Shown: piece after piece, positions 1 to 7,025 of the stretch
How the letters are laid out: each line of letters opens with the position of its first letter
Position numbering within the stretch: position 1 is the first letter of the stretch
From: an uncultured Oscillospiraceae bacterium
Lineage (GTDB): Bacteria; Bacillota; Clostridia; Oscillospirales; Ruminococcaceae
Length of the DNA stretch: 15,800 nt
Direction of reading: 5' to 3'
Assembly (NCBI GenBank): GCA_910587465.1
Contig: CAJUMS010000064.1
Span: forward strand, 1 to 15,800
The notes under the pieces: model-generated
Database searches by the model: none
Seen by the model: the letters and a program-made list of their open reading frames with translations, nothing else
Told to the model about the DNA's origin: nothing
Program-made: the position numbers and the translations under genes

Positions 1-12
1 AAGATTTTTATT

Positions 13-37
13 CCACCGCTTCAAGCGGTGGTTTTTT
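13..37 (+). terminator. Rho-independent terminator of a gene left of the window
   Basis: An 8-bp GC-rich stem (CCACCGCT at 13-20 with AGCGGTGG at 24-31, 3-nt loop) is followed directly by six T (32-37). This is a textbook intrinsic terminator on the plus strand. The gene it serves lies outside the window. Confidence 0.85.
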
Positions 38-57
38 GCGCTAAAGCTACAATAATT

Positions 58-86
58 AAGGCGGAGTTCAAAGCTCCGCCTTTTTT
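58..86 (+). terminator. Second, tandem Rho-independent terminator
   Basis: The arms 58-68 and 72-82, built on GGCGGAG/CTCCGCC, form an 11-bp stem with one G-T pair and a 3-nt loop. A T-run (81-86) follows. It lies about 20 bases after the first terminator, so the unseen upstream transcript is doubly terminated. The same GGCGGAG/CTCCGCC core recurs in the terminator at 1217-1244. Confidence 0.8.
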
Positions 87-181
87 GGATAACTTAAATT
101 TTTTTGTAAGATTTCGTGTTTTTTATCGTCCTTATTGTTGAGAGGGAATATTTTCCGTAAATATATTTGGAGGTAATCGTT

Positions 182-1210
182 ATGAGATCAAGAGTTACAA
201 TCAGCGTTTTCAGCATAATGATAGCGGTTTGTTCGCTGACGATAGGCGGCTGCTCGGGGAATGATTCCGAAAGCGGCGAGAATATTACCAAAAGTAATAT
301 TAACAATACAATTTACGATTTAGGTGGTTCTTCAACAGTGGAAAGCTCCGAAAGCGCTTCGGAAAATTCAGAGAGTAGTTCCTCCGGCAACAGTGCTGCA
401 AACGCTCCGAACGTGCCAAGCGGCGAACCTACGATTTTTATAGGTCCCGATGAAATGCCGATTTATGATACCGAGGTCACAAAAATTACAAGCAATGATT
501 CGGATTTCAACAAAAAGGCTTCGGAGATCACTGCCGAAGACGAGGGCTTAACAATTTTCTGCGAGGGCTTCCAATATTTCAAAGAACCCACGGGAGAGGC
601 ATATAGCAGTTTCAATAATCCCGAAATGTTTAACGGCGCGGAATTTAAAAATGAGCTGCCCGAAAATAAAAATGCGTGGAAACGTATAAACGTTGGTGAT
701 GAGATATGCGGGCTGACGCTGAAAAGCGCAACTTCGACATTCAATAATTATAACAAAGATAACTTCGACAAATATCAGACATATTATACTTGCGATGTGC
801 CCGATTTTTCTCAATTCGCGGAATTTGATGGAAGCATCACTCTTACGGGATACCTTAACAGCAGCAATCGCAACTCATACGAACCCGACGGCGGAGAGCT
901 GCGGTTGACACCGACCGAAAATAAACTGCCTATTATGCCCGCCAGCATGATGTATAAAATTGAACCGGAAACCTATATGATCGCAAAGTCATACGGTGGT
1001 GGGGAATTGTATACGGTCAATGAGATCAATCTTATAGGACTGGATAATCCATCGGAGCTTGACCTCGGCTGTATCGGGATTGGTGATACTGCATATGTTC
1101 GCGTGACGATTTCCAATATAAAATATCTTGTAGCTCAAACGGTAACCGCAGACCTTGTCGATATTGAGGTTTTATCCGATGTACTGGCACATGAGGACGA
1201 TTTGATTTAA
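182..1210 (+). CDS. Secreted lipoprotein of unknown function, paralogue of the lipoprotein at 11292-12275
   Basis: This 342-residue protein has a lipoprotein signal peptide: basic MRSR start, hydrophobic core, and lipobox I-G-G-C with the lipidated Cys at residue 24. A Ser/Glu/Asn-rich linker follows to about residue 75, probably spanning the cell wall, and then a globular domain. I do not recognise a named family. The start is the ATG at 182, because GGAGG at 169-173 sits 8 nt upstream; a TTG at 167 overlaps that site and is not credible. Blocks shared with the minus-strand lipoprotein near 11.3-12.3 kb include GEPT, PIY, CEGF, RINVGD and GLTLKSATSTF, so the two are homologous. It is the only clear plus-strand gene, and its codon use looks more AT-rich than that of the operons to its right. 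I found no convincing promoter between 87 and 168. Confidence 0.88.
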   Translation: MRSRVTISVFSIMIAVCSLTIGGCSGNDSESGENITKSNINNTIYDLGGSSTVESSESASENSESSSSGNSAANAPNVPSGEPTIFIGPDEMPIYDTEVTKITSNDSDFNKKASEITAEDEGLTIFCEGFQYFKEPTGEAYSSFNNPEMFNGAEFKNELPENKNAWKRINVGDEICGLTLKSATSTFNNYNKDNFDKYQTYYTCDVPDFSQFAEFDGSITLTGYLNSSNRNSYEPDGGELRLTPTENKLPIMPASMMYKIEPETYMIAKSYGGGELYTVNEINLIGLDNPSELDLGCIGIGDTAYVRVTISNIKYLVAQTVTADLVDIEVLSDVLAHEDDLI

Positions 1211-1216
1211 ACATAA

Positions 1217-1244
1217 AAACGGCGGAGAATACACTCCGCCGTTT
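1217..1244. terminator. Shared terminator between converging genes
   Basis: An 11-bp stem (AAACGGCGGAG at 1217-1227, CTCCGCCGTTT at 1234-1244) with a 6-nt loop lies between the stop of the plus-strand lipoprotein (1210) and the stop of mreB (1249). On the minus strand the stem runs into TTTTTA, so termination of mreB should be efficient. The plus-strand T-run is shorter. Confidence 0.8.
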
Positions 1245-1248
1245 GCTG

Positions 1249-2265
1249 TCAATGAAACCCGTAAAGCTGCACCTGCTCGAAGCCGTCCAGCAGCGAATCG
1301 GACATCTTGAACGCCTCGTCGACGCCCCTTGCAACGCACTCGATAGGATTGTCCGCGATAAAGCACGGCGCTCCCACTCTGTCGGTTATCAGCTCGGGCA
1401 GTCCTCCGAGGAGCGCTCCTCCGCCCGTCAGCAGAATGCCGTTGCTGAGGATATCGCCTACCAGCTCGGGCGGCGTAGATTCCAACACCAACTTGACCTG
1501 CTCTACTATCTCCATAGCGTTCTCGTGAAGTGCCTCGTAGGTATCGAGATCACTTATCTCAATGCTCTCGGGCAGACCCCTGAGCAGATTTCTTCCGCGG
1601 ACGATCATCTTCTTCATACCCGTAGGCTTGAAGACGTTGGCGATCTCCATTTTTGCTTTCTCGGCGGTTTTCTCGCCGATTAATATCTTGTATTTCTGTG
1701 TAATGTGGCGGATTATCGCCGCATCCATTTTGTTTCCCGCCATTTTTACGGAGCGGGATTGAACGATACCGTTAAATGACACGATAGCAACGTCCGACGT
1801 TCCGCCGCCGATATCCACGACCATAGTGCCATTAGGGCGCGAAATGTCGATACCCGCACCGATAAGCGCCGCGATAGGCTCCTCTATCAGAAACACCTTA
1901 CGCGCTCCCGCCGACAGCGCCGCCTCAACGACCGCCCTGCGCTCAACATCCGTAACGGAGCTGGGAACACACAGTACGATGCGCGGCTTGACCATAAAAC
2001 CGCCGTTGACGATATTGATAAACTCCTTTATCATCGCCTGCGTCATATCGTTGTCCGAGATAACACCGTCCTTGAGCGGGCGCACCGCCACGATATATTC
2101 AGGCGTTCTGCCGATCATCTTGTACGCCGCGGTGCCGACCGCGACGACCGCTTTTTTTTTCCTATCGTAAGCCACAACAGAGGGCTCGTTCAGCGCGATA
2201 CCTCTACCTGCAATAGTAATTATAATGTTTGCTGTTCCAAGATCAATTCCGATATCTAAAGCCAT
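1249..2265 (-). CDS. mreB: MreB/Mbl-family bacterial actin (rod shape-determining protein)
   Basis: MreB proteins are ATP-dependent actin homologues that form membrane-bound filaments and direct peptidoglycan synthesis. The 338 residues match the family's usual length (about 330-350). Visible actin-fold motifs are phosphate-1 DIGIDLGTAN (4-13), the catalytic-region LIEEPIAA (126-133), phosphate-2 VVDIGGGTSD (149-158) and the adenosine motif LLTGGGALLGG (278-288). AGGAG lies 7 nt before the ATG. It has its own promoter and a roughly 150-nt leader, and ends at the shared terminator. It is not linked to mreC/mreD here but lies downstream of a c-di-GMP gene set. Family membership is certain; whether it is MreB, Mbl or MreBH cannot be told from sequence reading alone. 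Confidence 0.93.
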   Translation of the reverse strand: MALDIGIDLGTANIIITIAGRGIALNEPSVVAYDRKKKAVVAVGTAAYKMIGRTPEYIVAVRPLKDGVISDNDMTQAMIKEFINIVNGGFMVKPRIVLCVPSSVTDVERRAVVEAALSAGARKVFLIEEPIAALIGAGIDISRPNGTMVVDIGGGTSDVAIVSFNGIVQSRSVKMAGNKMDAAIIRHITQKYKILIGEKTAEKAKMEIANVFKPTGMKKMIVRGRNLLRGLPESIEISDLDTYEALHENAMEIVEQVKLVLESTPPELVGDILSNGILLTGGGALLGGLPELITDRVGAPCFIADNPIECVARGVDEAFKMSDSLLDGFEQVQLYGFH

Positions 2266-2334
2266 TTTTTACTCCTGTTGATTTCACGCTGAAATTACTG
2301 AATTTCAAACAAATTTCCCATATATTCCCTAACT

Positions 2335-2383
2335 AACATAATATGCCACAGCGGCAAGCCGCCGGCATACCCAATATTATGTT
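2335..2383 (-). promoter_or_regulatory. Large hairpin in the mreB 5' leader
   Basis: AACATAATAT (2335-2344) pairs with ATATTATGTT (2374-2383). Inside are GCC/GGC and GCGGC (2351-2355)/GCCGC (2358-2362), giving a long, interrupted stem. It lies between the mapped promoter and the mreB start, about 70 bases upstream of the ATG. There is no clean T-run on the minus strand, so it may be an RNA-stabilising or protein-binding leader rather than a terminator. It could instead terminate read-through from the ComFB gene. Confidence 0.55.
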
Positions 2384-2425
2384 GTTATTTTTACGTTATT
2401 TCTGTAAGATTGAGATATCATTCTT

Positions 2426-2454
2426 ATTATACCATAAATAGCCAAAAAATTCAA
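2426..2454 (-). promoter_or_regulatory. Sigma-A type promoter for mreB
   Basis: Read on the minus strand, TTGAAT (2454-2449), a 17-bp spacer and a perfect TATAAT (2431-2426) with an upstream TG extended element form a strong housekeeping promoter. It begins about 18 bases beyond the ComFB stop codon, so mreB can be expressed independently of the genes upstream. Confidence 0.82.
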
Positions 2455-2472
2455 CAAGTAAAATTTCCCAAA

Positions 2473-2994
2473 TTATTCATCATGGAAACAGCGTTTTTTG
2501 TTACCGATAAGCTCCCTTATCATCTCCGACAGCACTATCTTGCGCACGGGCTCCATTCTCTCGCGGAGCTCGCGCGAGCCAGAACGCGCGGATCTGTTGA
2601 TCCTTGCAAAACGCGCGGGAACTTTTTCGGATATTATCCGCGAAAACACCTCTACACACTTGTGACAGCTGCACGCATTGAAGCGGTCAAGTATCTCCGG
2701 CGCTTCGTATTCGATAGCCGCCTCGGTAAGGTTCACGACGACCGAATCCTCCGACCTGTCGGCAAACTCCTCGCCGAGGTCCATTCTCATAAGCCGCGAC
2801 AGCGGCTCACGACCGCGCAGCTGCTTCGGAACGCGGCTCTTCCCCGCCAGAATAACGGGGTTGACCGCATTTTTATCATGTTCCACCAACCGCATCACCT
2901 GCGGGGTCTTATTGCCCGAATTATCGGTCTTGACCTCCTCTGACCTCTTTGGAGACCTAGGCTTTGTCTCGGGACTGCGAGGTTTTCTGCCCAT
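2473..2994 (-). CDS. ComFB-domain protein with basic N-terminal extension
   Basis: Of the 173 residues, about 86-135 resemble the ComFB (late competence development) family: a conserved Asn (88) and acidic helix, then the metal-ligand-like C-S-C-H-K-C (Cys108, 110, 113), then a helix ending in V-P-A-R-F, the counterpart of the family's L-P-P-x-Y. ComFB proteins are usually about 90-100 residues, so this one has an extra Lys/Arg/Pro-rich N-terminus (1-60) and a basic C-terminus. Cyanobacterial ComFB/CdgR proteins are reported c-di-GMP receptors. The ATG directly abuts the parA TAA (TAAATG), with GGAG 9 nt upstream inside parA, so the two are translationally coupled. Its position is where parB normally follows parA, but no ParB HTH or CTPase motif is seen. 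The family call is by motif and eye; the function is inferred. Confidence 0.68.
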   Translation of the reverse strand: MGRKPRSPETKPRSPKRSEEVKTDNSGNKTPQVMRLVEHDKNAVNPVILAGKSRVPKQLRGREPLSRLMRMDLGEEFADRSEDSVVVNLTEAAIEYEAPEILDRFNACSCHKCVEVFSRIISEKVPARFARINRSARSGSRELRERMEPVRKIVLSEMIRELIGNKKRCFHDE

Positions 2995-3789
2995 TTATTT
3001 CGCTCCGTTTTTCTTAAGCTTAGCCTTCTTTTCGTGCGGACCTATAAGCTCCTTGATAAAAGCCTTATATTCAATAGTCGCCCTGCATTTCGGTGAATAG
3101 GTGATAACGCTCTCTCCGTGAGCAGGCGCCTCTGCGATGCTTACACAAGCGCTGATCTTGGTCTTGAATATCGACGTGTCGAGCTGCTGTGCTATCAGCT
3201 CCGCAAGCTCCTCGACCTCTTTTGTCAACGTATAACGCGGATTGTACTTATTCAGCAGTATGCCGCGTACGCACAACGCCTTGTTGTAATAGCGTTTTAC
3301 CGCGAAGATCGTCTGCTTGAGCTGCGCGATACCCTGAAGCGACAATATCTCGCAAAGCATCGGGATAATAAGCTCGTCCGACGCGGTATACGCGTTTATC
3401 GTCAGCACCGACAGTGCGGGGGGCGTGTCGAGTATGATATAATCATACTTCTTGGCAACGTCGCCGAGCTGCTCGCGGAGAACATATTCTCTGCCAACGC
3501 CTGTCATCTCAAGCTCCAGACCGGACAGCAATATATTTGACGGAACTACGTCGCAGGTCTCGCCGCTTATTATCGCATCGCCGATGTCACAGTTGCCCTT
3601 CATTACGTCGTAAATCGTGAAATTATCCTCAACCTCCACACCCAGACTGAAACTGAGATTTCCCTGCGGGTCGAGATCAACCGCCAATACCTTATATCCC
3701 ATAGCGGAAAGTCCGCCGCAGAGCGCGCTGCATGTAGTCGTCTTTCCGACGCCGCCCTTTTGATTAGTTACCGCAATTACCTTTGCCAA
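2995..3789 (-). CDS. ParA/Soj-family P-loop ATPase (orphan, without ParB)
   Basis: ParA-type ATPases dimerise on ATP, bind DNA or membrane, and position chromosomes, plasmids or protein assemblies. The 264 residues contain the deviant Walker A KGGVGKTT (11-18) with its signature Lys11, Walker A' DLDPQGN (38-44) and Walker B IILDTPP (118-124). The start is TTG, chosen because GGAGG (3800-3804) lies 10 nt upstream and the protein begins at MAKVIAVTNQKGG as in most family members. The C-terminus is Lys-rich. No parB or evident parS lies nearby. The coupled partner is the ComFB protein, and diguanylate cyclase and PilZ genes lie upstream, so positioning of a signalling or envelope complex is at least as likely as chromosome segregation. 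Confidence 0.93.
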   Translation of the reverse strand: MAKVIAVTNQKGGVGKTTTCSALCGGLSAMGYKVLAVDLDPQGNLSFSLGVEVEDNFTIYDVMKGNCDIGDAIISGETCDVVPSNILLSGLELEMTGVGREYVLREQLGDVAKKYDYIILDTPPALSVLTINAYTASDELIIPMLCEILSLQGIAQLKQTIFAVKRYYNKALCVRGILLNKYNPRYTLTKEVEELAELIAQQLDTSIFKTKISACVSIAEAPAHGESVITYSPKCRATIEYKAFIKELIGPHEKKAKLKKNGAK

Positions 3790-3821
3790 TACAATCAGTC
3801 CTCCGGAAAATTTTTAGTGAA

Positions 3822-3851
3822 TAAGGGCGCGAGAATAACCGCGCGCCCTTA
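3822..3851 (-). terminator. Intercistronic hairpin between GGDEF gene and parA
   Basis: A 10-bp GC-rich stem (TAAGGGCGCG at 3822-3831, CGCGCCCTTA at 3842-3851, 10-nt loop) lies in the 97-base gap before parA. On the minus strand it is followed by TTCACT rather than a T-run, so it could be an attenuator, an RNA-stability element or a weak terminator. I see no good separate promoter for parA after it. Confidence 0.5.
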
Positions 3852-3886
3852 GTTTTATTCAAACTATTCAAAAGCTGCCGACCGCA

Positions 3887-5908
3887 TCAAAATCCCTCGG
3901 GATCAATATACTCACCTGATGCGCTATCCTCCGGAACATAAACGTGATAGTTGGTTTTACCGTTCTTCTTAACAAAGTACATCGCCGTATCCGAGAACGA
4001 CAGCAACTCGTTAACGTCCTCCGTATGGTCGGGACAGTAGGAGATACCGATAGACGCTCTTACGTTGATAAGCATACCCTCGGCAGTTGTGTAGCCAAGA
4101 TACAGCTCGTCGATAATGTCCATCGCGATCTGCTCAAGATTAGCAACGTCCGCCTGATCGGTATAGCAAAGTACGAACTCGTCACCGCCGAAACGTCCCG
4201 CGAGACCGCCCTTTTCATCAACTTTTTTGCGGATCGTATCCGCAACGAAACGGATAACCTCATCACCGACGGTGTGTCCGTAACGGTCATTGATAAACTT
4301 GAAGTCGTCGACGTCTATAAACATAACGCCGATCTTCTTCGGTCCTCTGCGGTCAAGCTCGGAGGACAGCATTCTGATAAACGTACTTCTGTTGTAAAGC
4401 TGAGACAGGAAGTCATAGCTCGCACGCTCGGAGAGCTGAAGCTCCATCTTCTTCTCGTTATCGATATCCGTCATAACGCCGATTACACGGAGCGGTTCAC
4501 CGAGACGGTCTGTGATGCAAGTCGCGCGGAACGATACCCATACGGTAGCGCCGCTCTTTGCCTTCAACTGATACTCCGCGCTGTAACCCGATTGGTTCTT
4601 AAGCAGGGTATTTATGTCGCGCTTATATTTCTCCGCATCATCGGGAGTCATCAGCGAATCGAGGAACTTACCGTTGGAGAGCGTCGCGCCCTGAGTGTTC
4701 AGATCAAATTTCGCCAGCGTATTGTCCGAAACATACATGGTCTCCTTGTGGAAGTCCCACTCAAACAGCATATTGTCGGACAGCTCGGCAATGGTTCTGT
4801 AACGCTCTCCGTTGATATAAACCTCATCGAGGAAATCGTTGAACGACGCCTGAATCATCTCAAGCTCACTCTTGCCCTTCTTGATATTGAAGCGAAGACC
4901 CGAGATACCCTCCTCCGTATTGATATTGCTCATAGTATTAAGCATTTGCTGCATACCGCCGATAAATCTTCCAATAACGACCATAGCAATCACAGCCGCA
5001 AGAACAGCCATTACAACGATCGCAATCCAACCGATCATATTAGTTTTGAACGCAAACGCCGTAAATATCGAGGCATCAACGATACCTACCCATCTCCAGT
5101 TAGTCACATTCGTGATAGCTCCGCATGAGTACGCATACTTTCCAGCTCTGCCTGTAACCGAACTCAAATTGCTTGAGCTGTCTCCCGAAACATTCTGTGT
5201 AAGATTGAAGATATTGTCCTTTTCGGCAGTCAGCGCCGCGTCTACCTCTCCGCTCTTCTTGGCGGAGCCGTTGTTGTCGTAATTCAGCATATTGCCGTTA
5301 TTGTCAATAAGCGCAAAGTATGCATTAGTCTCAAGGTATGTACCCGAAAGAGCCTTCATAAGCATGCTGTCCGACTCGGGGGAAATTATCAAGCAGATAT
5401 ATCCGAGCTTGCCGCCGGTTTTGTTGTCGGGATTTGCATAGACCTCACGGCATACGTACATAGCGTCAAAACCGTACTTCTCCCACGATACCAGCCCCGA
5501 TACAACGGGCATACCGTCCGCGTTGAAGTGCTCAAAGCTGCCCTGTTCAATATTTTTTGAAGAGATAAGAACATTGCCGTTGGTATCAACAATAAGCGTA
5601 TCATAGATATCCGCATTATTGTCCGTGAAAGAATTTATAGTGTCCCAAGCCACGCCGTCGTTATTTTTCGCGTTCTGGACTACCGTGTCCATCTTAGACA
5701 AAGCAGTTGCATCAGCGATATAGCCCGACATAATAGTCTCGACCGCACCTGCCTTTGACATGGAAACGGTGGAAAGCTCGTTCATTCTTACATCGTTGCT
5801 GTACCCGATTATCGAAAACGTTCCTACAACTCCCAAAATAAGAACGGGAGCTATTGCGAAGATAAGCAAAATACCTATCAAAGCAAATTTAAGAGTTGAT
5901 TTTCTCAT
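3887..5908 (-). CDS. Membrane diguanylate cyclase: dCache-like sensor, PAS, GGDEF
   Basis: This enzyme makes c-di-GMP from two GTP. The 673 residues comprise TM1 (7-30), a large extracellular region of dCache/PDC type (about 36-285), TM2 (290-313), a short linker, a PAS domain (about 369-487) and a GGDEF domain (about 490-662). The signature is intact: metal-binding D532 in FIDVDDFK, FINDRYGH (538-545), and GRFGGDEF with GGDEF at 574-578. The allosteric I-site RxxD expected at 565-568 reads E-K-G-G, so classical product inhibition is probably absent. No EAL domain is fused. The start ATG is preceded by AGGGGGA 7-8 nt upstream. It lies 61 bases after the PilZ gene in the same direction and likely shares its promoter. 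The extracellular ligand is unknown. Confidence 0.94.
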   Translation of the reverse strand: MRKSTLKFALIGILLIFAIAPVLILGVVGTFSIIGYSNDVRMNELSTVSMSKAGAVETIMSGYIADATALSKMDTVVQNAKNNDGVAWDTINSFTDNNADIYDTLIVDTNGNVLISSKNIEQGSFEHFNADGMPVVSGLVSWEKYGFDAMYVCREVYANPDNKTGGKLGYICLIISPESDSMLMKALSGTYLETNAYFALIDNNGNMLNYDNNGSAKKSGEVDAALTAEKDNIFNLTQNVSGDSSSNLSSVTGRAGKYAYSCGAITNVTNWRWVGIVDASIFTAFAFKTNMIGWIAIVVMAVLAAVIAMVVIGRFIGGMQQMLNTMSNINTEEGISGLRFNIKKGKSELEMIQASFNDFLDEVYINGERYRTIAELSDNMLFEWDFHKETMYVSDNTLAKFDLNTQGATLSNGKFLDSLMTPDDAEKYKRDINTLLKNQSGYSAEYQLKAKSGATVWVSFRATCITDRLGEPLRVIGVMTDIDNEKKMELQLSERASYDFLSQLYNRSTFIRMLSSELDRRGPKKIGVMFIDVDDFKFINDRYGHTVGDEVIRFVADTIRKKVDEKGGLAGRFGGDEFVLCYTDQADVANLEQIAMDIIDELYLGYTTAEGMLINVRASIGISYCPDHTEDVNELLSFSDTAMYFVKKNGKTNYHVYVPEDSASGEYIDPEGF

Positions 5909-5940
5909 CGTCTATCCCCCTGAAAATAATTTAAATTTAT

Positions 5941-5953
5941 GGTGGCGCCCACC
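5941..5953 (-). other. Small GC hairpin between PilZ and GGDEF genes
   Basis: GGTGG (5941-5945) and CCACC (5949-5953) form a 5-bp stem with a 3-nt loop in the 61-base gap. On the minus strand it is followed by ATAAATTT. It is too short for a confident terminator and may only modulate the PilZ:GGDEF mRNA ratio. Confidence 0.3.
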
Positions 5954-5969
5954 GTATTGTGCGGCTGCG

Positions 5970-6686
5970 TCAAAACATCTCTTCCATCGCGACTTCTTTC
6001 TGCCGCTGTTCGGACTGCACCTTGTAGATGAACCGTCCGATATAATCCTCCTGTGCCGCGGTAAGCCCCTGGAACTCGCACCCGTAGCCGCAGATATTGC
6101 CCTCGGAATCGCGCTGCACTCTCAGCACTTTCACCGCAGCGTTCAACGGATAATCCATAAACAGGTCTATCTCCACACAAATCAGATCATCAAGCATAAA
6201 CTCCGCCTTGTCCTGATCGCACATCAGAAACACACCGCCGACGTTTATATCCAGCACCTCTATCGTCAAAGGCTCATCAAACCTTATGGTTTTCTCATCA
6301 CGGACGAAGAACAGCGCCTTCCCCTTTTCGTGTACCTTGATCTTAAAAAATCTGCGGCGCTCCTCGAGCACCCTCGTATCTCCCGAGCGCAGCAGCTGAA
6401 TGTTCATCTGCGTCTCCATTGAGACCGATACCGCGCCGGAATACTTTATTCTGTCTCCGCTTTTTGTCGTTGTAACGACCGAAACAATCCTGTTGTGGTC
6501 AAGCTCGGGGAGGTTTTTTCCCTTTATCATTACGATACAATCCTCATCGGACTGCATATTTTTAGGGACAACAAACCCCTTTTCGGCTGCGATTATGATA
6601 TTCCCCTTCTCGTCCAGCACCTCGACCTTTATGACCTTGCTGCCAAAAATCAAACGCATCAAACCCTTTTTCAACCGTATTTTCAA
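5970..6686 (-). CDS. PilZ-domain protein, YcgR-like architecture (candidate c-di-GMP receptor)
   Basis: The protein has up to 238 residues: an N-terminal beta-rich domain (about 15-105, YcgR-N-like), then a PilZ domain (about 107-225). PilZ proteins bind c-di-GMP through RxxxR and (D/N)xSxxG. Here the region E109-RRRFFK-I116 gives R111xxxK115, so the second Arg is Lys, and D146-I-N148-V-G-G151 carries Asn for Ser. Fold and placement argue for PilZ, but binding strength is uncertain. Start choice is unsettled: the longest frame begins at TTG 6686 with a poor ribosome binding site. The ATG at 6659 (residue 10) has AAAAGGG only 4 nt upstream but would still keep the whole folded part. It is the first gene after the promoter at 6733-6761 and precedes the diguanylate cyclase. 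Confidence 0.82.
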   Translation of the reverse strand: MKIRLKKGLMRLIFGSKVIKVEVLDEKGNIIIAAEKGFVVPKNMQSDEDCIVMIKGKNLPELDHNRIVSVVTTTKSGDRIKYSGAVSVSMETQMNIQLLRSGDTRVLEERRRFFKIKVHEKGKALFFVRDEKTIRFDEPLTIEVLDINVGGVFLMCDQDKAEFMLDDLICVEIDLFMDYPLNAAVKVLRVQRDSEGNICGYGCEFQGLTAAQEDYIGRFIYKVQSEQRQKEVAMEEMF

Positions 6687-6732
6687 CGCACCGTGTCAAA
6701 ATTACACTATTGTGCAGAATAATCCTTCTATC

Positions 6733-6761
6733 ATTATACAATATTCACTTAAATAAATCAA
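6733..6761 (-). promoter_or_regulatory. Sigma-A type promoter for the PilZ-GGDEF operon
   Basis: On the minus strand, TTGATT (6761-6756), a 17-bp spacer and a perfect TATAAT (6738-6733) lie about 45-75 bases upstream of the PilZ start. An AT-rich tract with long A and T runs (6765-6811) immediately upstream could act as an UP element. Confidence 0.8.
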
Positions 6762-7025
6762 GTATTATTTAAAAAAATCTAAAAAATTTACAGTTTTTTT
6801 TTATTTTTTTGTCTAACATAACAATTAGGGCAACATCGCACAAAGACCGCGCTTCATGCTTTGTTGTCCGCTTGCCCGCATATTTTTTCGTCATTTTCGC
6901 CAAAACCGCCTTGAAATACACAAATATTCCCGCGTTGCTTTTGGCAGCATTTTGCCGTAGGCATAATTGCGCTGATAAAGAAAACTTACAACACACTTAA
7001 ACGACAATCTATGTTCGTTATTATA
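6762..7025. other. Gene-poor intergenic stretch
   Basis: This stretch of about 260 bases separates the c-di-GMP operon from the lipoprotein operon that ends at 7026. It begins with AT-rich tracts beside the PilZ promoter. Short open frames on both strands (75 residues minus at 6769-6996, 63 plus at 6809-7000) lack ribosome binding sites and recognisable domains. A weak 5-bp AACGA/TCGTT stem near 7000-7017 could aid termination of the operon but has no good T-run. I see no tRNA or CRISPR. Confidence 0.5.

Noticed and set aside
135..163. TTGTTG-17-TAAATA as promoter of the plus-strand lipoprotein
   Set aside because: Both hexamers match the consensus poorly; other AT-rich combinations are equally good, so no promoter is called.
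1243..1683. 146-residue plus-strand frame opposite the mreB 3' end
   Set aside because: Shadow of mreB; it overlaps the shared terminator and lacks any start signal.
2473..2994. ParB as the product of the gene after parA
   Set aside because: Position suggests ParB, but there is no GERRxRA-type motif or HTH. The CxCxxC core and flanking pattern fit ComFB better.
3944..5128. Long (394-residue) plus-strand open frame opposite the GGDEF gene
   Set aside because: It is the antisense shadow of a well-supported GGDEF gene, is rich in Arg/Leu/Val/Ile without domain motifs, and has no ribosome binding site.
6769..6996. Possible small gene (75 residues, minus) in the intergenic gap
   Set aside because: No ribosome binding site and no recognisable signal peptide or domain; it runs into the A/T-rich promoter-flanking region.
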